NCBI GenBank assembly: GCA_003519965.1
Contig: DOVS01000351.1
Span: 1-10,039 of the forward strand
Origin: Betaproteobacteria bacterium
GTDB taxonomy: Bacteria; Pseudomonadota; Gammaproteobacteria; Burkholderiales; UBA9220
Length of the DNA: 10,039 bases
Direction of reading: 5' to 3'
Each line of letters begins with the position of its first letter. Position 1 is the first letter of the stretch. The notes under the pieces are model-generated. The model had not been told where the DNA came from, made no database searches, and was given only the letters and a program-made list of their open reading frames with translations. This document shows positions 1-6,909 of this stretch, one piece after another. The position numbers and the translations under genes were made by a program.

Positions 1-105
1 GGCGGTTGGCTGGCTGGAGGCGGGCGGCGCGCGATGCTTATTCAATAACGCATCTAACTTATCGAGCACCTCGCCGTGATCCGGTATTCCCGTATTCTCA
101 TCCAC
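1..105 (-). CDS. Partial small unknown protein downstream of holC
   Basis: An open frame starts at GTG (105-103), overlaps the holC stop by 8 bases and runs off the left edge, giving 35 visible codons. The start is supported by a GGAG Shine-Dalgarno in holC, 8 bases before the GTG. The visible residues begin MDENTGIPDHGEVLDKLD and continue with a short Leu/Lys stretch and a Pro/Ala/Ser-rich segment, which looks like a charged cytosolic N-terminus. An ATG at 101-99 also overlaps the holC stop, but its frame ends after about 15 codons, so GTG is preferred. In several gammaproteobacteria a small uncharacterised gene lies between holC and valS; this could be that gene, which is inference from position. 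No function can be assigned. Confidence 0.55.
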   Translation of the reverse strand, partial: MDENTGIPDHGEVLDKLDALLNKHRAPPASSQPTA

Positions 106-535
106 GGGCGCTGCTCCGTTTGTCCAGATTGTGCGGGCGAATGAGATATCCCCGGTCGCGGTAGAAGCGGTAACGCTCCCGAGCCGCCCGCTGGTCCTCT
201 TCGTCTAGACCGACGATCTCGATTAAGCGCCGGAAGCGGCTGAAAAAAGGCGGCCGCTGTGGACTCAGACTGAGCAGGATTTCATCGTGATCGACCCGAT
301 CCCCGTTGTGGGCGATGACGACCGGAGTGACGGCGGCTAGCGGGTGATCGCTGCGGCAGTGAGGCAGAAAACCGGTCGGCGGGTGGCTCCATAGCATGAG
401 GTCGATGCGGTTGGCCGCCGTGTAGTCGGTCGTATAGATTACGACGCGCATTTCCTGTGCTAACGCCTTGGCGCACAGCGTGCGCACGACTGGGTATTTG
501 TCCGCTACATGGGTGTAAAAGTCAATTTCCGTCAT
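98..535 (-). CDS. holC: DNA polymerase III subunit chi
   Basis: Chi is an accessory subunit of the DNA polymerase III clamp loader. With psi it links the replisome to single-strand binding protein in the cytoplasm. The 145-residue product has the family size and typical features: an N-terminal IDFYTHV start, LMLW at 46-49, FLPH at 56-59, a hydrophobic PVVIAHNG strand near 71-78, and the C-terminal FRRLIEIV and RYRFYRDRGY segments near 101-130. It lies 31 bases after pepA on the same strand and overlaps the next open frame by 8 bases, so the three are probably one transcript. The pepA-holC order is conserved in gammaproteobacteria. The start has only a weak GGCGGA-like ribosome site, consistent with coupling to pepA. 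The last eight or so residues are polar and probably disordered. Confidence 0.93.
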   Translation of the reverse strand: MTEIDFYTHVADKYPVVRTLCAKALAQEMRVVIYTTDYTAANRIDLMLWSHPPTGFLPHCRSDHPLAAVTPVVIAHNGDRVDHDEILLSLSPQRPPFFSRFRRLIEIVGLDEEDQRAARERYRFYRDRGYLIRPHNLDKRSSARG

Positions 536-566
536 CGGCGCTGTCCGCCAAGGCGCCGCGGAATGC

Positions 567-2081
567 TCAGATTTCCTTGTGTTTGCGTTTTTCCTCGGCG
601 GCGCGCTCGATCAAGAAGTGGGTGAGTAGCGGCACTGGTCGGCCGGTGCCGCCTTTCTCCTTCCCGCTTTTGTAGGCGGTGCCGGCAATGTCGAGATGCG
701 CCCAGTCGTATTTTTTGGTAAAGCGCGATAAAAAGCACGCCGCCGTAATGGTTCCGCCCGCGCGTCCACCGATGTTGGCGATGTCGGCGAAGTTACTGTT
801 TAACTGTTCTTGGTAATCGTCCCACAACGGTAATTGCCAAGCGCGGTCGCCGGCATGCTCGCCGGCCCGGAGCAATGCCCGCGCCAAGGTGTCGTCGTTG
901 GCTAGCAGGCCGGAGGCGTGGTTGCCAAGGGCGATCACGCAAGCGCCGGTCAGGGTGGCGATATCCACGACCGTTTCCGGGTCGAAACGTTCGGCGTAAG
1001 TCAGGGCGTCGCATAAAATCAGCCGTCCTTCCGCGTCCGTATTCAGCACTTCGATCGTCTGGCCGGAAAGGCTGGTCACAATATCGCCGGGTTTATTGGC
1101 GTTGCCGTCCGGCAGATTCTCGCAACTGGGAATAATGGCGACGACATTGAGCGGCAGTTTGAGTTCGGCCGCCGCGTGGATGGTCCCGATGGCGCTTGCG
1201 GCGCCGCTCATGTCGTATTTCATTTCGTCCATGTCGGCGGGCGGTTTAAGGGAAATGCCGCCGGCGTCGAAAGTGACGCCCTTACCGACGAGAACCACCG
1301 GCTTCGCCCCTTTTTCACCGCCGGAGTAGTGCAGCACGATGAACTTTGGCGGTTGAATGCTGCCGCGCGCGACAGAGAGCAGGGCGCCCATGCCGAGTTT
1401 CTCCATATCGGCGCGCTCCAGCACGTCGCTTTTCAAGCCGTGGCGCTTGGCAAGCTGTTCCGCCTGTTCCGCCAAGTAGGCGGGAGTGCAGACGTTGCCG
1501 GGAAGGTTGGCGAGATCCTTGGCGATCCGCATTCCGCCGGCGATCGCTAAACCATGATGCATCGCTTGCTCGCCGGCGGCTAGTTCGTTGCGCCGGGAAA
1601 CATTGAGGATGATCTTGCGCAACGGACGCCGCGCTTCGTCTTGCCGGCTTTTGAGCTGAGCGAAGCGATAGACGGTCTCCATGGCGCCGATCACCGCTTG
1701 CTCGACCTTCCAAGCGAGCTCGCGGCGTTTGACCGGCAATTCAGTCAGATAAAACGAGGCGTCCATGGAGCCGGTTTCATTCAAGGTCTTGACGGCGGTG
1801 GCGACTGCCTTGCGGTACTCGTTATCCTTGAATTCACGCTCCTTTCCCAACCCCACCAGCAGCATGCGATCGCATAGGGTGTTGGGCACGTTATGTAACA
1901 GTAGCGTGGTGCCGGCCTTGCCCTCCATGTCGCCGCGGCGCAGAATGTCGCTCAAATAACCGTTGGACACGCGGTCGATCATATCGCCCGCTAGGCTCAC
2001 CTTGCGCGGTTCAAAGACACCCACCACCAGGCAGGCGGTGCGTTGTTTTTCTGGGCTGCCGCTTTTTATGCTAAATTCCAC
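567..2081 (-). CDS. pepA: Cytosol leucyl aminopeptidase (M17)
   Basis: PepA is a hexameric, two-metal aminopeptidase that removes N-terminal residues from peptides. In E. coli it also binds DNA, as a cofactor in Xer recombination and in carAB control. The 504-residue length matches E. coli PepA (503). The N-terminal macrodomain-like part covers roughly 1-165 and the catalytic domain the rest. Metal and catalytic residues are all present: K267 in VGKGVTFDAGG, D272, K279, D290, and the signature NTDAEGR at 347-353 with D349, E351 and R353. They sit at a constant offset of three from the E. coli positions I recall. Translation starts at GTG, with a perfect AAGGAG seven bases upstream; no ATG fits better. 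A strong promoter lies in the gap to divergent lptF. The gene heads the pepA-holC operon. Confidence 0.97.
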   Translation of the reverse strand: MEFSIKSGSPEKQRTACLVVGVFEPRKVSLAGDMIDRVSNGYLSDILRRGDMEGKAGTTLLLHNVPNTLCDRMLLVGLGKEREFKDNEYRKAVATAVKTLNETGSMDASFYLTELPVKRRELAWKVEQAVIGAMETVYRFAQLKSRQDEARRPLRKIILNVSRRNELAAGEQAMHHGLAIAGGMRIAKDLANLPGNVCTPAYLAEQAEQLAKRHGLKSDVLERADMEKLGMGALLSVARGSIQPPKFIVLHYSGGEKGAKPVVLVGKGVTFDAGGISLKPPADMDEMKYDMSGAASAIGTIHAAAELKLPLNVVAIIPSCENLPDGNANKPGDIVTSLSGQTIEVLNTDAEGRLILCDALTYAERFDPETVVDIATLTGACVIALGNHASGLLANDDTLARALLRAGEHAGDRAWQLPLWDDYQEQLNSNFADIANIGGRAGGTITAACFLSRFTKKYDWAHLDIAGTAYKSGKEKGGTGRPVPLLTHFLIERAAEEKRKHKEI

Positions 2082-2088
2082 CTTTTAA

Positions 2089-2094
2089 CTCCTT
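2089..2094 (-). promoter_or_regulatory. pepA Shine-Dalgarno fixing a GTG start
   Basis: On the minus strand AAGGAG lies seven bases before GTG at 2081-2079. This fixes the unusual start codon of pepA and adds a conserved-looking EFSIKSGSP N-terminus. Confidence 0.85.
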
Positions 2095-2159
2095 AAAGCG
2101 TAATTCTTCAGACGATGCGATGGATGACGCTTGTTTCCAAATAATTTCCTTCAGCCGGG

Positions 2160-2189
2160 ATTATCCGGGGATTTTGCCGTGGAAGTCAA
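2160..2189 (-). promoter_or_regulatory. Predicted sigma70 promoter of pepA
   Basis: On the minus strand TTGACT (2189-2184) is followed after 18 bases by GATAAT (2165-2160). Each hexamer matches the consensus at five of six positions. Transcription would start near 2153, giving a leader of about 70 bases before the pepA GTG. The -35 box lies only about 13 bases from the lptF start codon on the other strand, so pepA initiation and lptF translation signals share the same short gap. Confidence 0.65.
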
Positions 2190-2201
2190 AAAAACCTAAA
2201 A

Positions 2202-3287
2202 ATGATATTTCGTCGCGCTTTATATCGTGAACTAACGGTAGCGGCCGTCACGGTTTTTTTGGTGTTGGTCTCCGTTATCGTCACTATTCTCGTGGTGCGC
2301 TTTCTTGGCGAGGCCGCCAGCGGCATTATTACCGGCGGCGCGGTGGCGGCTTTTCTGGGATTTAATTTAATCTCTTATTTGCCCATCGTTTTGTCGCTGA
2401 CTTTGTTCGTTGCGATTTTAGTGACGTTAACCCGTTGTTATCGCGACAGTGAAATGGCGGTATGGTTTAGTTCTGGAGTGAGCCTCGCTGCTTGGATGCG
2501 TCCGGTTTTGTATTTTTCCGTGCCCATTGTCGTGGTGATCGCGGCGGTCAGCTTGCTTTTAGCCCCCTGGGCGTTGCAGCAGAGTTCGGAATACAAGCGC
2601 CAATTGGAGAATCGTGACGATGTTTCCACCGTCATGCCGGGTATCTTCAAGGAATCCCAGCGTTCCAGCACCGTGTATTTCGTGGAAAAATTCAATAAAA
2701 AGAAAAATACGTTCGGTAATATTTTCATGCAGTCGATGGAGCACCATAAGCTAGGCGTACTCGTCGCCCAGGACGGCTATCAAGAGATCGCAAAAAACGG
2801 CGATAAATTCATGGTGTTGTTGAATGGACGGCGTTACCAAGGCATACCGGGCAATCCGGGGTATAAAATTATGGAGTTTGGCCGCTACGCGGTGCGTATT
2901 CAACCTTTCGAGGCGAAATACGCGGCGTTTACGACCAAGGCGAAATCCACCTTGCAGTTGTTGGTGCGCCCGACGCCGGCTAATCACGGCGAACTGTTGT
3001 GGCGATTAGGTTTGCCGATCAGCGCGCTGATTCTCGCATTGCTGGCGATTCCGCTCAGCTTTGTCAATCCACGCGCCGGGCGGTCGATGAACTTGATTTT
3101 CGCCGTCCTGATTTACATGATTTACAGCAACTTCATTAGCATATCCCAGGCGTGGGTTGCGCAGGGAAAACTCGGCTTCCCCATGGGGCTATTAGGTGTT
3201 CACTTAATCATGGTGGGAATGCTGCTGCTCTTATTTTTCCACCGCCTAAGCGTCCATGGCCTGTTCTTCTTCCTGAAGGGCAAATGA
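2202..3287 (+). CDS. lptF: LPS export permease LptF
   Basis: LptF is one of the two inner-membrane permease subunits of the LptB2FG transporter. This complex extracts lipopolysaccharide from the inner membrane and passes it through LptC and LptA to the cell surface. The 361-residue product has the family layout: N-terminal helices at about 12-34, 50-77 and 100-123, a periplasmic beta-jellyroll domain at roughly 130-255, and C-terminal helices at about 268-288, 296-316 and 327-346. The family-typical RDSEMAVW segment (81-88) and the PLSF..PRAGR segment (284-293) are visible. It is divergent from pepA and overlaps lptG by four bases (ATGA), so both subunits are translationally coupled. The start is the first possible in the frame. 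Its ribosome site is poor: GGAAG lies 16 bases upstream, and the near leader is A-rich. Confidence 0.96.
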   Translation: MIFRRALYRELTVAAVTVFLVLVSVIVTILVVRFLGEAASGIITGGAVAAFLGFNLISYLPIVLSLTLFVAILVTLTRCYRDSEMAVWFSSGVSLAAWMRPVLYFSVPIVVVIAAVSLLLAPWALQQSSEYKRQLENRDDVSTVMPGIFKESQRSSTVYFVEKFNKKKNTFGNIFMQSMEHHKLGVLVAQDGYQEIAKNGDKFMVLLNGRRYQGIPGNPGYKIMEFGRYAVRIQPFEAKYAAFTTKAKSTLQLLVRPTPANHGELLWRLGLPISALILALLAIPLSFVNPRAGRSMNLIFAVLIYMIYSNFISISQAWVAQGKLGFPMGLLGVHLIMVGMLLLLFFHRLSVHGLFFFLKGK

Positions 3288-4357
3288 AAATCCTGCATCG
3301 CTACTTGGCTCGTGAGCTACTCAGCAGCACGTTTCTGGTGCTGGCGGCCTTGCTCATGCTATTCGGCTTTTTCGACTTTATTCATGAGCTGGGCGATCTC
3401 GGCAAGGGACATTACGATTTATCCAAGATCGTGGTGTACGTTTTGCTCAGCTTGCCGGGGCATGTCTATGAATTGTTTCCCATTGCCACCCTGATTGGCG
3501 CGGTTTTCGCGCTGTCTCAGTTGGTCGTCCATTCCGAATTGACGGTGATGCGGGCGTCGGGCGTGTCGGTGCGCGACTTGGCGGCTTCAATGCTTAAAAC
3601 CGGCGTACTGTTTGTCTTGCTGACCATCGTTTTCGGTGAATTCATCGCGCCGGTCAGCGAGCGCGCCGCCCAACAATTCAAACTAAAGGCGACGAGCTCG
3701 GTGGTGGCGCAGGATTTTCGCTCCGGCTTGTGGGTGAAGGACGCGACCAGTTTTATCAATATCCGGGAGATGTTGCCGGACACGACCTTGATTGGCGTGA
3801 AAATCTACCAGTTTTCCTCTGCCTATCATTTACAGTCCATTCGTTTCGCCGATAAGGGCGTTTATCTCGCGGATAATGAATGGCGCTTGTTGGATGTGGT
3901 GGAGACCCGTTTCGGCAAGGACAAGACCGAGGTGGTTAAAATTCCCCAGGCCAAGTGGCTATCGGTGCTCACCCCCGATTTATTGAGCGTGCTGCTGGTG
4001 GTGCCCGAGCAAATGTCGGCATGGAATCTCTACAGTTACGTTCAGCATTTGCGGGAAAATCACCAGCGCACCACCCGCTATGCAATTGCTATGTGGGGCA
4101 AGCTGGTCTATCCCTTCGCTACGCTAGTGATGCTGCTGCTGGCGTTGCCGTTTTCCCTACGGATCAATCGCGGCGGCGGGGTGAGCGCAAAAATCTTTAC
4201 GGGCATCATGGTGGGACTGACATTTCACTTGCTTAACCGGATTTTCGCTCACCTGGGATTGCTCAAGAACTGGCCGCCGGCATTTAGCGCGATCTTTCCT
4301 TCCTTTGCTTTTTTGTTGCTTGCGCTAGGCATTATCTGGTGGCAGGAGCGGCGTTAG
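3284..4357 (+). CDS. lptG: LPS export permease LptG
   Basis: LptG is the partner permease of LptF in the LPS exporter. The open frame extends upstream into lptF, but the ATG at 3284 is the right start: it overlaps the lptF stop as ATGA, has AAGGG just before it, and gives the family N-terminus MKILHRYLARELL. The 357-residue length is normal. Helices lie at about 12-35, 48-80 and 100-123. The ELTVMRASGVS motif (85-95), typical of this family, lies between the second and third. The periplasmic jellyroll covers about 130-250. C-terminal helices lie at about 270-291, 303-324 and 333-352. No clear intrinsic terminator follows; a convergent RDD gene ends 142 bases downstream. Confidence 0.96.
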   Translation: MKILHRYLARELLSSTFLVLAALLMLFGFFDFIHELGDLGKGHYDLSKIVVYVLLSLPGHVYELFPIATLIGAVFALSQLVVHSELTVMRASGVSVRDLAASMLKTGVLFVLLTIVFGEFIAPVSERAAQQFKLKATSSVVAQDFRSGLWVKDATSFINIREMLPDTTLIGVKIYQFSSAYHLQSIRFADKGVYLADNEWRLLDVVETRFGKDKTEVVKIPQAKWLSVLTPDLLSVLLVVPEQMSAWNLYSYVQHLRENHQRTTRYAIAMWGKLVYPFATLVMLLLALPFSLRINRGGGVSAKIFTGIMVGLTFHLLNRIFAHLGLLKNWPPAFSAIFPSFAFLLLALGIIWWQERR

Positions 4358-4499
4358 TCCGAACGCGGGATCCAGCAATGTTCAGCGGCGAGAAGAGGCG
4401 CATGAGGGGAAACTGCGGCGCGCCTGCATCGGTTTCCGCGAGGAAGGGAAGAGCGGTGGCGCGTTTCTATTTTTTCCGTGTTCCGGCGGAATGCCCGGC

Positions 4500-4919
4500 T
4501 TAGCTGCGGGGAACGGTAACCAGGCGGGTGTTCGCCAGCCGGTCGTGGAGGAACTGGCGATCCCGGTCAACGAACGCCCATAAAATACCAATCCCGGCCA
4601 GAGACAACCAGGCGGCGAGGAAGCGGATGAACGCCTGACGGGGACGCAACGCACCGCCGTCGGCGGCGACCAACCGAATTCTCCAGGCTTTCATCGGCAG
4701 CGTTTGGCCGCCGTGCAGCCAGAACCACAAATAATAGGCGCCGATAACGCTAAAGAGGTAGGTTTGGTAAATGGCCCGGATTAGCGGCGTTTGTCTGCCA
4801 TGGGTGATGCCGATGAAAATAAAACCGGCAAGCAATATTAACGACATAAGCAGCAGCAGGTCGTAAACAATACTGAATAAGCGCCGCCATAGGGCGGGGG
4901 CGACAGCAGGATTGGGCAT
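4500..4919 (-). CDS. RDD-family inner-membrane protein
   Basis: The 139-residue product is a small integral membrane protein of the RDD family, whose molecular role is generally unknown; some members are linked to ion or proton transport. Visible family features are RR at 12-13 and D20 at the start of the first helix, a GGQTLPMKAWRIRLV segment after the second helix (70-84), an RPRQAFIR segment (92-99), and a C-terminal DRDRQFLHDRLANTRLV stretch (118-134). Hydrophobic segments are at about 17-39, 53-69 and 100-118. The gene is convergent with lptG and probably has its own promoter. The start ATG has only a weak ribosome site. RDD genes near lptFG may be conserved in related genomes, but I cannot check that here. 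Confidence 0.85.
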   Translation of the reverse strand: MPNPAVAPALWRRLFSIVYDLLLLMSLILLAGFIFIGITHGRQTPLIRAIYQTYLFSVIGAYYLWFWLHGGQTLPMKAWRIRLVAADGGALRPRQAFIRFLAAWLSLAGIGILWAFVDRDRQFLHDRLANTRLVTVPRS

Positions 4920-4954
4920 TTGATTTCACTGCGGACTAAGAAGACGGAAGCCGG

Positions 4955-4984
4955 ATTTTACTCCAATTCCCGGGCCACTGTCGT
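4955..4984 (-). promoter_or_regulatory. Possible promoter of the RDD gene
   Basis: On the minus strand ACGACA (4984-4979) and TAAAAT (4960-4955) are separated by 18 bases. The -10 matches the consensus at five of six positions and the -35 at four. The implied start is about 30 bases before the RDD ATG. The -35 overlaps a dispersed repeat copy. Moderate to low support. Confidence 0.3.
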
Positions 4985-5005
4985 AGTAATCGCGGCAGCG
5001 GTGAT
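4977..5005 (+). repeat. 29-base dispersed repeat, copy 1
   Basis: This segment matches 7910-7938 at 27 of 29 positions, including an unbroken ATCGCGGCAGCGGTGAT core. Both copies are also followed by GGCGGATGT, 26 bases later here and 39 bases later in the other copy, so the shared unit is larger and varies inside. One frame reads VVVIAAAV, like a membrane helix, so it could be a fragment of a decayed gene or a short mobile repeat. Confidence 0.6.
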
Positions 5006-5112
5006 GCTTATCCTGAGCGAATGGCGTGCGAGGCGGATGTTATCGTGCATTTTCGCCTCTCCTCGCTTTTGACAATGACTCGCCGATCACCGTACCATTG
5101 CGCCAGCGTTAT

Positions 5113-5149
5113 GATGGGAGCTACTGCGGAATGACGGGTTGCTCCCATC
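5113..5149. repeat. Perfect 9-bp inverted repeat
   Basis: GATGGGAGC (5113-5121) and GCTCCCATC (5141-5149) are exact reverse complements around a 19-base loop. No T-run follows on either strand, so it is not a standard terminator. It could be an RNA hairpin, a protein-binding dyad, or the ends of a tiny decayed element. Confidence 0.5.
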
Positions 5150-5186
5150 GGCAGCGGCGTTTTCGTCCGGCAGGAGATCGGCCGGT

Positions 5187-5330
5187 GTGATCAAGATACT
5201 CCAAGCGGATGACTTTGATCCTGGAGACTCAATGCGCCGGGCGCTAAATAGTGAAGAGAAATTGGAAGACGCCCTCGCCGCCGTCGGGCAGGTTCACGAG
5301 ACCTTGCCTAAGAGGGCGGCGCCCGTCTGA
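5187..5330 (+). CDS. Doubtful 47-residue open frame
   Basis: A GTG start at 5187 is preceded by AGGAG ten bases upstream. It gives a 47-residue acidic product beginning MIKILQADDFDPGDSM, with a predicted helical EEKLEDALAAVGQVHE stretch in the second half. I recognise no family. The frame also extends upstream without a better start. It lies alone in a repeat-rich gap, and an inverted repeat begins directly after its stop. It may be a real small protein, the remnant of a longer gene, or chance. Confidence 0.25.
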   Translation: MIKILQADDFDPGDSMRRALNSEEKLEDALAAVGQVHETLPKRAAPV

Positions 5331-5331
5331 T

Positions 5332-5353
5332 CGGTTTCTGAAGTTGGAAACCG
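5332..5353 (+). other. Hairpin after the small open frame
   Basis: CGGTTTC (5332-5338) and GAAACCG (5347-5353) form a perfect 7-bp stem with an 8-base loop, directly after the stop at 5328-5330. No T-run follows, so terminator activity is uncertain. Confidence 0.4.
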
Positions 5354-5407
5354 GTATCGATAAAAACCGACTGTTGGCGACTAAACGCCTTTAATTAAGC
5401 GATGGAG

Positions 5408-5437
5408 CCGGCCACGCCTCGCGGTCGCTTGGGCCGG
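5408..5437 (+). other. GC-rich inverted repeat upstream of unknown gene
   Basis: CCGGCC (5408-5413) pairs with GGCCGG (5432-5437) across an 18-base loop. It is the first of two GC-rich hairpins before the 388-residue gene. Confidence 0.4.
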
Positions 5438-5447
5438 ACCAATAACA

Positions 5448-5503
5448 GGCGGGCCGCGCTTACAGCGCAGCGCGCCCCGCTATTTTCGACCATGGTTTTT
5501 TTT
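5448..5503 (+). other. Strong hairpin followed at a distance by a T-tract
   Basis: Positions 5448-5460 pair with 5464-5476 as 11 base pairs with two single mismatches and a 3-base loop; the inner five pairs are GCGCT/AGCGC. A run of eight T begins at 5496, about 20 bases after the stem. That distance is too great for a standard intrinsic terminator. An alternative is a structured 5' leader of the downstream gene. It ends 73 bases before the ATG. Confidence 0.45.
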
Positions 5504-5511
5504 GTTTTCTT

Positions 5512-5524
5512 GGCTTAATAAGCC
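5512..5524. promoter_or_regulatory. Palindrome just upstream of the start of the unknown gene
   Basis: GGCTTAATAAGCC is a perfect 13-base dyad around one central A. It lies 14 bases before the GAGG Shine-Dalgarno and next to the T-tract. It could be a regulator-binding site or a small hairpin in the leader. The function is inferred only from position. Confidence 0.35.
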
Positions 5525-5549
5525 TAAAGCGTGATCCCGAGGTATTAGC

Positions 5550-6716
5550 ATGATGCAATATGGTCCAAGAGAGATTATGACCCCGTTCCGCCCTATCCCG
5601 CTGGATGTTCCCGAAGGGATGGCGCCCAACGAGTTCTTCAACAGCGCAGAGAACCTCAATGACCTGGTGCATAACAACGGTCTGTTGAGCAATCCCGAGA
5701 ACCTGTTGCTCTACCGCAAGGCGCTTGGCCACAGCAACGAGTTCGACACCTCGATCATCTACAATACCTCGCAGTGCATTCTCGATCCGCTGGGACGGCC
5801 GGTGCGGCGCACCCAGGTGCCGGACAACGTGCGGCACGTGTGGAGCCGCATGAACCAGATCATCATCGAGTACATGCTGGAGCAGTATCCCGATCCCGAG
5901 CAGTGGCTGGTGCTGGCCGGCGAGGCGAGCCTCGACGCCACCTGGCCGCTGACCGCGCCCGGGGTGCCGAGCATCCGCATGCTGCACAACCACTTCATGG
6001 TGTTCGACAAGGCGATGCTGCGCGAGGCGCCGTTCGCCGACACCGACAACCCGAATCTCACCGACGGCGGTCAGCACAGCCTGTTCCAGGCGCATATGCG
6101 CGACGTCTACCGCGCTTTCTTCGACGAACTCGATTTCCACATCCTGCGGCCGTGCAACGACGGCTCCTGCCGCATCGTCCTGACCGGCTACCCGCAGGGA
6201 CTGCCGGCCTGGGAGATCCCGGGCGGGGTGGAGGCGCTCAAGGAGGTGCGCTTCTGGAAGGAGTACGACATGATTCTCAAGGGCTTCATCGACTTCTACC
6301 GCACCTTCTTCACCCAGGTCTCGACGCGCAACGCACCGATGCCGAAGCGCGCCTATTTTCCCGAGCGGATCGAGGAGAAGCTGCTGTTCAACAACGATTT
6401 CCTCAAGGCGGCGAAAATGGTCCGCGACCGCTGCATCGTCGACGCCAAGTACGCTAACGCGATCCGCTGGCAGCCGGCCTTCAAGCAGCTCATTTACCGC
6501 AATGACAACGGCAAGTTGATCGTCACCATCAGCCAAAACTCGATCGGCAACGCCATCACCGAACTGCTCGGCGTGGTGGTCAAACGCGCGCCCGACGCCG
6601 AGGCCTACGAAAAGGCTGAACCGGCGCTGATCGAGAAGTTGCTGGAGGTGAGAAAACGCCTGATCGCAGCCGACCTCGGCGAAGGCATCGCCACCCCGTA
6701 CTGGCCGGCGGAGTAA
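5550..6716 (+). CDS. Unknown soluble 388-residue protein
   Basis: I do not recognise a family. The ATG at 5550 is preceded by GAGG at seven bases; ATGs at 5553 and 5577 are possible alternatives. The product has no signal peptide or membrane segment and looks cytosolic and globular. It is rich in aromatic and charged residues. Conserved-looking stretches include LVLAGEASLDATWPL (120-134), SIRMLHNHFMVFDK (141-154) with a His-Asn-His pair at 146-148, RIVLTGYPQGLPAWEIPGG (208-226), RFWKEYDMILKGFIDFYRTF (234-253), and a C-terminal helical region from about 350. The His-x-His in a hydrophobic setting faintly recalls HIT/GalT-like nucleotidyltransferases, but the full signature is absent and I do not claim it. 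Codons end overwhelmingly in G or C, more than in neighbouring genes, which suggests strong expression or transfer. It stands alone between gene-free regions. Confidence 0.85.
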   Translation: MMQYGPREIMTPFRPIPLDVPEGMAPNEFFNSAENLNDLVHNNGLLSNPENLLLYRKALGHSNEFDTSIIYNTSQCILDPLGRPVRRTQVPDNVRHVWSRMNQIIIEYMLEQYPDPEQWLVLAGEASLDATWPLTAPGVPSIRMLHNHFMVFDKAMLREAPFADTDNPNLTDGGQHSLFQAHMRDVYRAFFDELDFHILRPCNDGSCRIVLTGYPQGLPAWEIPGGVEALKEVRFWKEYDMILKGFIDFYRTFFTQVSTRNAPMPKRAYFPERIEEKLLFNNDFLKAAKMVRDRCIVDAKYANAIRWQPAFKQLIYRNDNGKLIVTISQNSIGNAITELLGVVVKRAPDAEAYEKAEPALIEKLLEVRKRLIAADLGEGIATPYWPAE

Positions 6717-6909
6717 TCATTGTCCACAAATGACGTGAATTATTTAAGGCTAAGTTGATCTGATTCGCTGATTTTGTGCGGCTCCACCGTGTGTCTTCGT
6801 AAGTGGGCTCCCGCACCCGCAGGCGAGGTGTTTTCTTGTGCGGCAAGAAAGCGCCCAAAGAAACGCCCCGGCGACTTGCCGCTGCGCGGCTCCCTGCGCT
6901 CCTTGCCAT

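Larger units (their letters stand above)
4920..5549. other. Gene-poor intergenic region
   Basis: About 630 bases between the RDD gene and the 388-residue protein. It holds a dispersed repeat copy, a 9-bp inverted repeat, one weak small open frame, a hairpin just after that frame, and a series of GC-rich hairpins plus a T-tract before 5550. I see no tRNA or other recognised RNA. No convincing promoter for the downstream gene was found by eye. Confidence 0.6.

Noticed and set aside
141..154. HIT/GalT-type active site idea for LHNHF in the 388-residue protein (residue positions)
   Set aside because: Only one His-x-His pair is seen; the complete HIT or GalT signature is missing.
3152..3283. Upstream extension of lptG into lptF
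   Set aside because: The family N-terminus and the ATGA overlap place the start at 3284.
4481..4500. Possible terminator between lptG and the RDD gene
   Set aside because: The stems are only 4-5 bp with very small loops and lack a clear T-run in the proper position.
5774..6457. Plus-strand frame of 227 codons inside the 388-residue gene
   Set aside because: It is rich in Arg, Ala, Gly and His, as expected from an out-of-frame reading of GC-rich coding DNA.
5460..6536. Long minus-strand open frame of 358 codons opposite the unknown gene
   Set aside because: It mirrors the G/C third-position bias of the plus-strand gene, has repetitive Val/Asp/Glu/Arg-rich composition and no good ribosome site. 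The plus frame has both a Shine-Dalgarno and a protein-like sequence.
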